Of a DNA stretch of 7,151 nt, positions 5,687-7,151 are shown piece by piece. How positions within the stretch are numbered: position 1 is the first letter of the stretch; each line of letters begins with the position of its first letter. Source of the DNA: an uncultured Clostridia bacterium (GTDB taxonomy: Bacteria; Bacillota; Clostridia; Christensenellales; CAG-138); assembly GCA_937913075.1 (NCBI GenBank), contig CALEPU010000097.1, positions 1 through 7,151 on the forward strand. Reading direction: 5' to 3'. The translations under genes were made by a program, and so were the position numbers. The notes beneath the pieces were generated by a model that worked only from the letters and a program-made list of their open reading frames with translations, was not told the origin of the DNA and did no database searches.

Positions 5687-7143
5687 ATGCGGTTCGGCAA
5701 ATGGAAGAGCGAAAGCGGCAGGTCGAGGAGGCTGCTCACGGTCGTCGCTGCGGCGGCGCTCGTGCTCGCGATATGCAGCGCAGCGGCAGTGATAGCGGGG
5801 GAGTTCGGGCTATTGAACGCCGACCCCGCAAGGTATCCCGAGGGTACTCGCATCTCCGGCGTGGATATAGGCGGCTTAACTCGCAGTGCTGCCGCGTCAA
5901 AGCTAGCGGATAAGGCGAGAGAGCTGACGGAAGCTTACTCCTGCACTGTCATCATCGACGGCGAGGCTCATACTCTCACCGCGTCGGATATCGACCTTGC
6001 GACCGATATGACCGATATTCTGCAAAGAGCAAGGAATGGGGGAAAATATGAGCTTTCCCTCGTGTTTTCGGAGTACGCGCTGCGCAGAAGCTTAAAGGAG
6101 CTTGCCGCCGGCTGCGATATCGCTCCCACTCCTCCCAAGGCCGTACCCGTGCTCGACGCAGGGGAGGCGAGCAGTAAGGGCAGGTTCATAGTGGAGGATG
6201 GCGTCGAAGGGCGCGCGCTCGATATAGAAGCCTGCATGGCGCTGATAATGCAGGGTGAAACGAGCCTTGACGCAGTGTTTGTCCCGGTGCCTGCGGCAGG
6301 ACCCGAGGAGGCGCAGGTAAGCATACCGAAGCTTCTCGGCAGCTACACGACCTCGTTCGCGGGCGGTTCGCTTGAAAGACCCGAAAGGGTCTACAATATC
6401 GGTAAGGCGGCTGCGCTCATAAACGGCGCAGTCGTAGGCGCGGGACAGGTCTTCTCCTGTAATTCGGCACTTGGCAGAAGGACCGAACAGAACGGCTGGC
6501 GAAATGCTCCCGGCATCACCGAGGGAGGCGCGGATACCAAGGATCAGCCGGGCGGCGGCGTCTGTCAGGTCAGCACAACGCTCTTCAATGCTGTGCTGCT
6601 GGCAGATATGGATATCGTCTATCGGCAGGGGCATTCCCGCATGGTGGCTTACGCCGGCGGCGGAAGGGATGCGACCATTGATACCGACAGCATTGATTTC
6701 AAATGGAAGAACACCACAAACGCGGACGCCTACGTTTTCGCTTGGGTCGACAGCGACGCCCGTGAGGTGCACTGCGAAGTGTACGGCGATAGGAAGGATG
6801 AGCGCAGTATAGAGGTCATAGCCGTGCTCGTCGATACCATACCCCCGGGAGACGACGAGTATATCGAGGACTCCTCACTGGGCAAATACGATAAGGTGCT
6901 CGATAACGAAGCCATAACAGGTTACGATTACGAGACCTACCGTGTCTATTATAAAGACGGCGCAGAGGTCGAAAGACAGCTTGTAGCAAAAACGCATTAC
7001 AATATGCACCCGCGAAGATTTAGAGTAGGCTCTGCATATTTTTCTGCGATAGCTCCGGTCACGACGCAGTATTATACTCCGCGCCCCACAGCCTATCAAG
7101 CACCGGCGCCGACGGCATACCAAACGCCGTACCCAACGCCCGC
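5687..7143 (+). CDS. VanW-family membrane-anchored cell-wall protein (3' truncated)
   Basis: At least 485 residues are present with no stop before the adapter at 7144. The N-terminus is basic (1-15), followed by one hydrophobic segment at about 16-38 that acts as a signal anchor, so most of the protein lies outside the membrane. Residues about 55-145 (TRISGVDIGGLTRSAAASKL onward) resemble the PG_binding_4 domain that precedes VanW domains. The VanW domain spans about 235-370, with FSCNSALGRRTEQNGW at 256-271, the hallmark PGGGVCQVSTTLFNA at 288-302, the HSR at 316-318 and GGGRDATIDTDSIDFKWKN at 324-342. Residues about 372-448 have the position and look of a G5-like or related wall-associated domain. 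From 459 an eight-residue repeat tail begins. VanW takes its name from vanB-type glycopeptide resistance clusters, but its role is unknown and such proteins are common chromosomal genes in Clostridia. Nothing here shows a resistance cluster. Divergent from tadA. Confidence 0.92.
7061..7143 (+). repeat. Eight-residue tandem repeat encoding the VanW protein tail
   Basis: Three consecutive 24-nt units encode TTQYYTPR (7061-7084), PTAYQAPA (7085-7108) and PTAYQTPY (7109-7132), then a partial PTP (7133-7141) before the contig ends. Position 2 is always Thr, position 4 Tyr and position 7 Pro in the full units. Codons differ between units, so the repeat is better kept in protein than in DNA. It looks like an extended Pro/Thr/Tyr-rich wall-spanning or spacer segment. 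Confidence 0.75.
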
Positions 7144-7151
7144 AGATCGGA
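7144..7151 (+). other. Illumina adapter remnant at 3' end (not genomic)
   Basis: AGATCGGA is the first eight bases of the Illumina adapter read-through sequence (AGATCGGAAGAGC), in the orientation expected at an insert's 3' end, and it mirrors the adapter at 1-21. Translation across the junction would add false residues after Pro485. Confidence 0.88.

Noticed and set aside
5587..5853. Long N-terminal extension of TadA
   Set aside because: It overlaps the divergent VanW-family gene and the promoter region and is rich in low-complexity Ala/Ser; TadA is about 150-165 residues.
6092..6772. A 226-codon minus-strand frame inside the VanW-family gene
   Set aside because: The plus strand here carries the unmistakable VanW motifs; the antisense product has no recognisable features.
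5687..7143. Glycopeptide resistance (vanB-type) locus
   Set aside because: Only a VanW-family protein is present. No vanHBX, vanY, or VanRS two-component genes are in the window, and VanW-like genes are widespread in sensitive Clostridia.
1..7151. CRISPR arrays, tRNA or rRNA genes, insertion sequences, riboswitches, attachment sites
   Set aside because: I found no regularly spaced repeats, tRNA-like cloverleaf, transposase motifs or conserved riboswitch cores on reading both strands. No gap between genes exceeds 170 bp.

Overview
The window is a metagenome-style contig of about 7.1 kb from a mid-GC Gram-positive anaerobe, most likely a gut Clostridia-type member of the Bacillota. Support for this is the GH36 alpha-galactosidase C-terminus of the Clostridial type, a VanW-family wall-associated protein, an EamA-type DMT transporter and strong GGAGG ribosome binding sites. 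The placement rests on recognising protein families, not on a search. Both ends carry Illumina adapter sequence (1-21 and 7144-7151), so only about 22-7143 is biological and both terminal genes are cut.

Layout from left to right. (1) 22-513, plus strand: the last ~163 codons of a GH36 alpha-galactosidase. (2) 522-559: a hairpin terminator between convergent genes. (3) 580-1746, minus strand: a complete galactokinase, galK. (4) 1747-1914: a divergent promoter region with a perfect TATAAT for galK, an extended -10 promoter for the next gene, and short repeated motifs that could be operators. (5) 1915-2763, plus strand: a ten-helix DMT/EamA transporter. (6) 2790-2823: a convergent terminator hairpin. 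(7) 2803-5562, minus strand, apparently one transcription unit read right to left: tadA (tRNA adenosine deaminase), ygiQ (a radical SAM protein that overlaps the tadA stop by ATGA) and a small three-helix membrane protein of unknown function. (8) 5563-5686: a second divergent intergenic region with an extended -10 promoter for tadA. (9) 5687-7143, plus strand: a VanW-family membrane-anchored protein, 3'-truncated inside an eight-residue Pro/Thr/Tyr repeat tail.

Functionally, the left part is a small galactoside-use module: alpha-galactosidase frees galactose from raffinose-type sugars or melibiose and GalK phosphorylates it. No galT, galE or sugar transporter is visible. The middle is a housekeeping operon (tRNA wobble editing plus a conserved radical SAM protein) and the right end is a cell-envelope protein. 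I see no tRNA, rRNA, CRISPR array, insertion sequence, phage gene, riboswitch or attachment site, and nothing I can defend as a new biological system. The items most worth checking are the adapter ends, the orphan membrane protein behind ygiQ, the VanW repeat tail and the repeated motifs between galK and the transporter.
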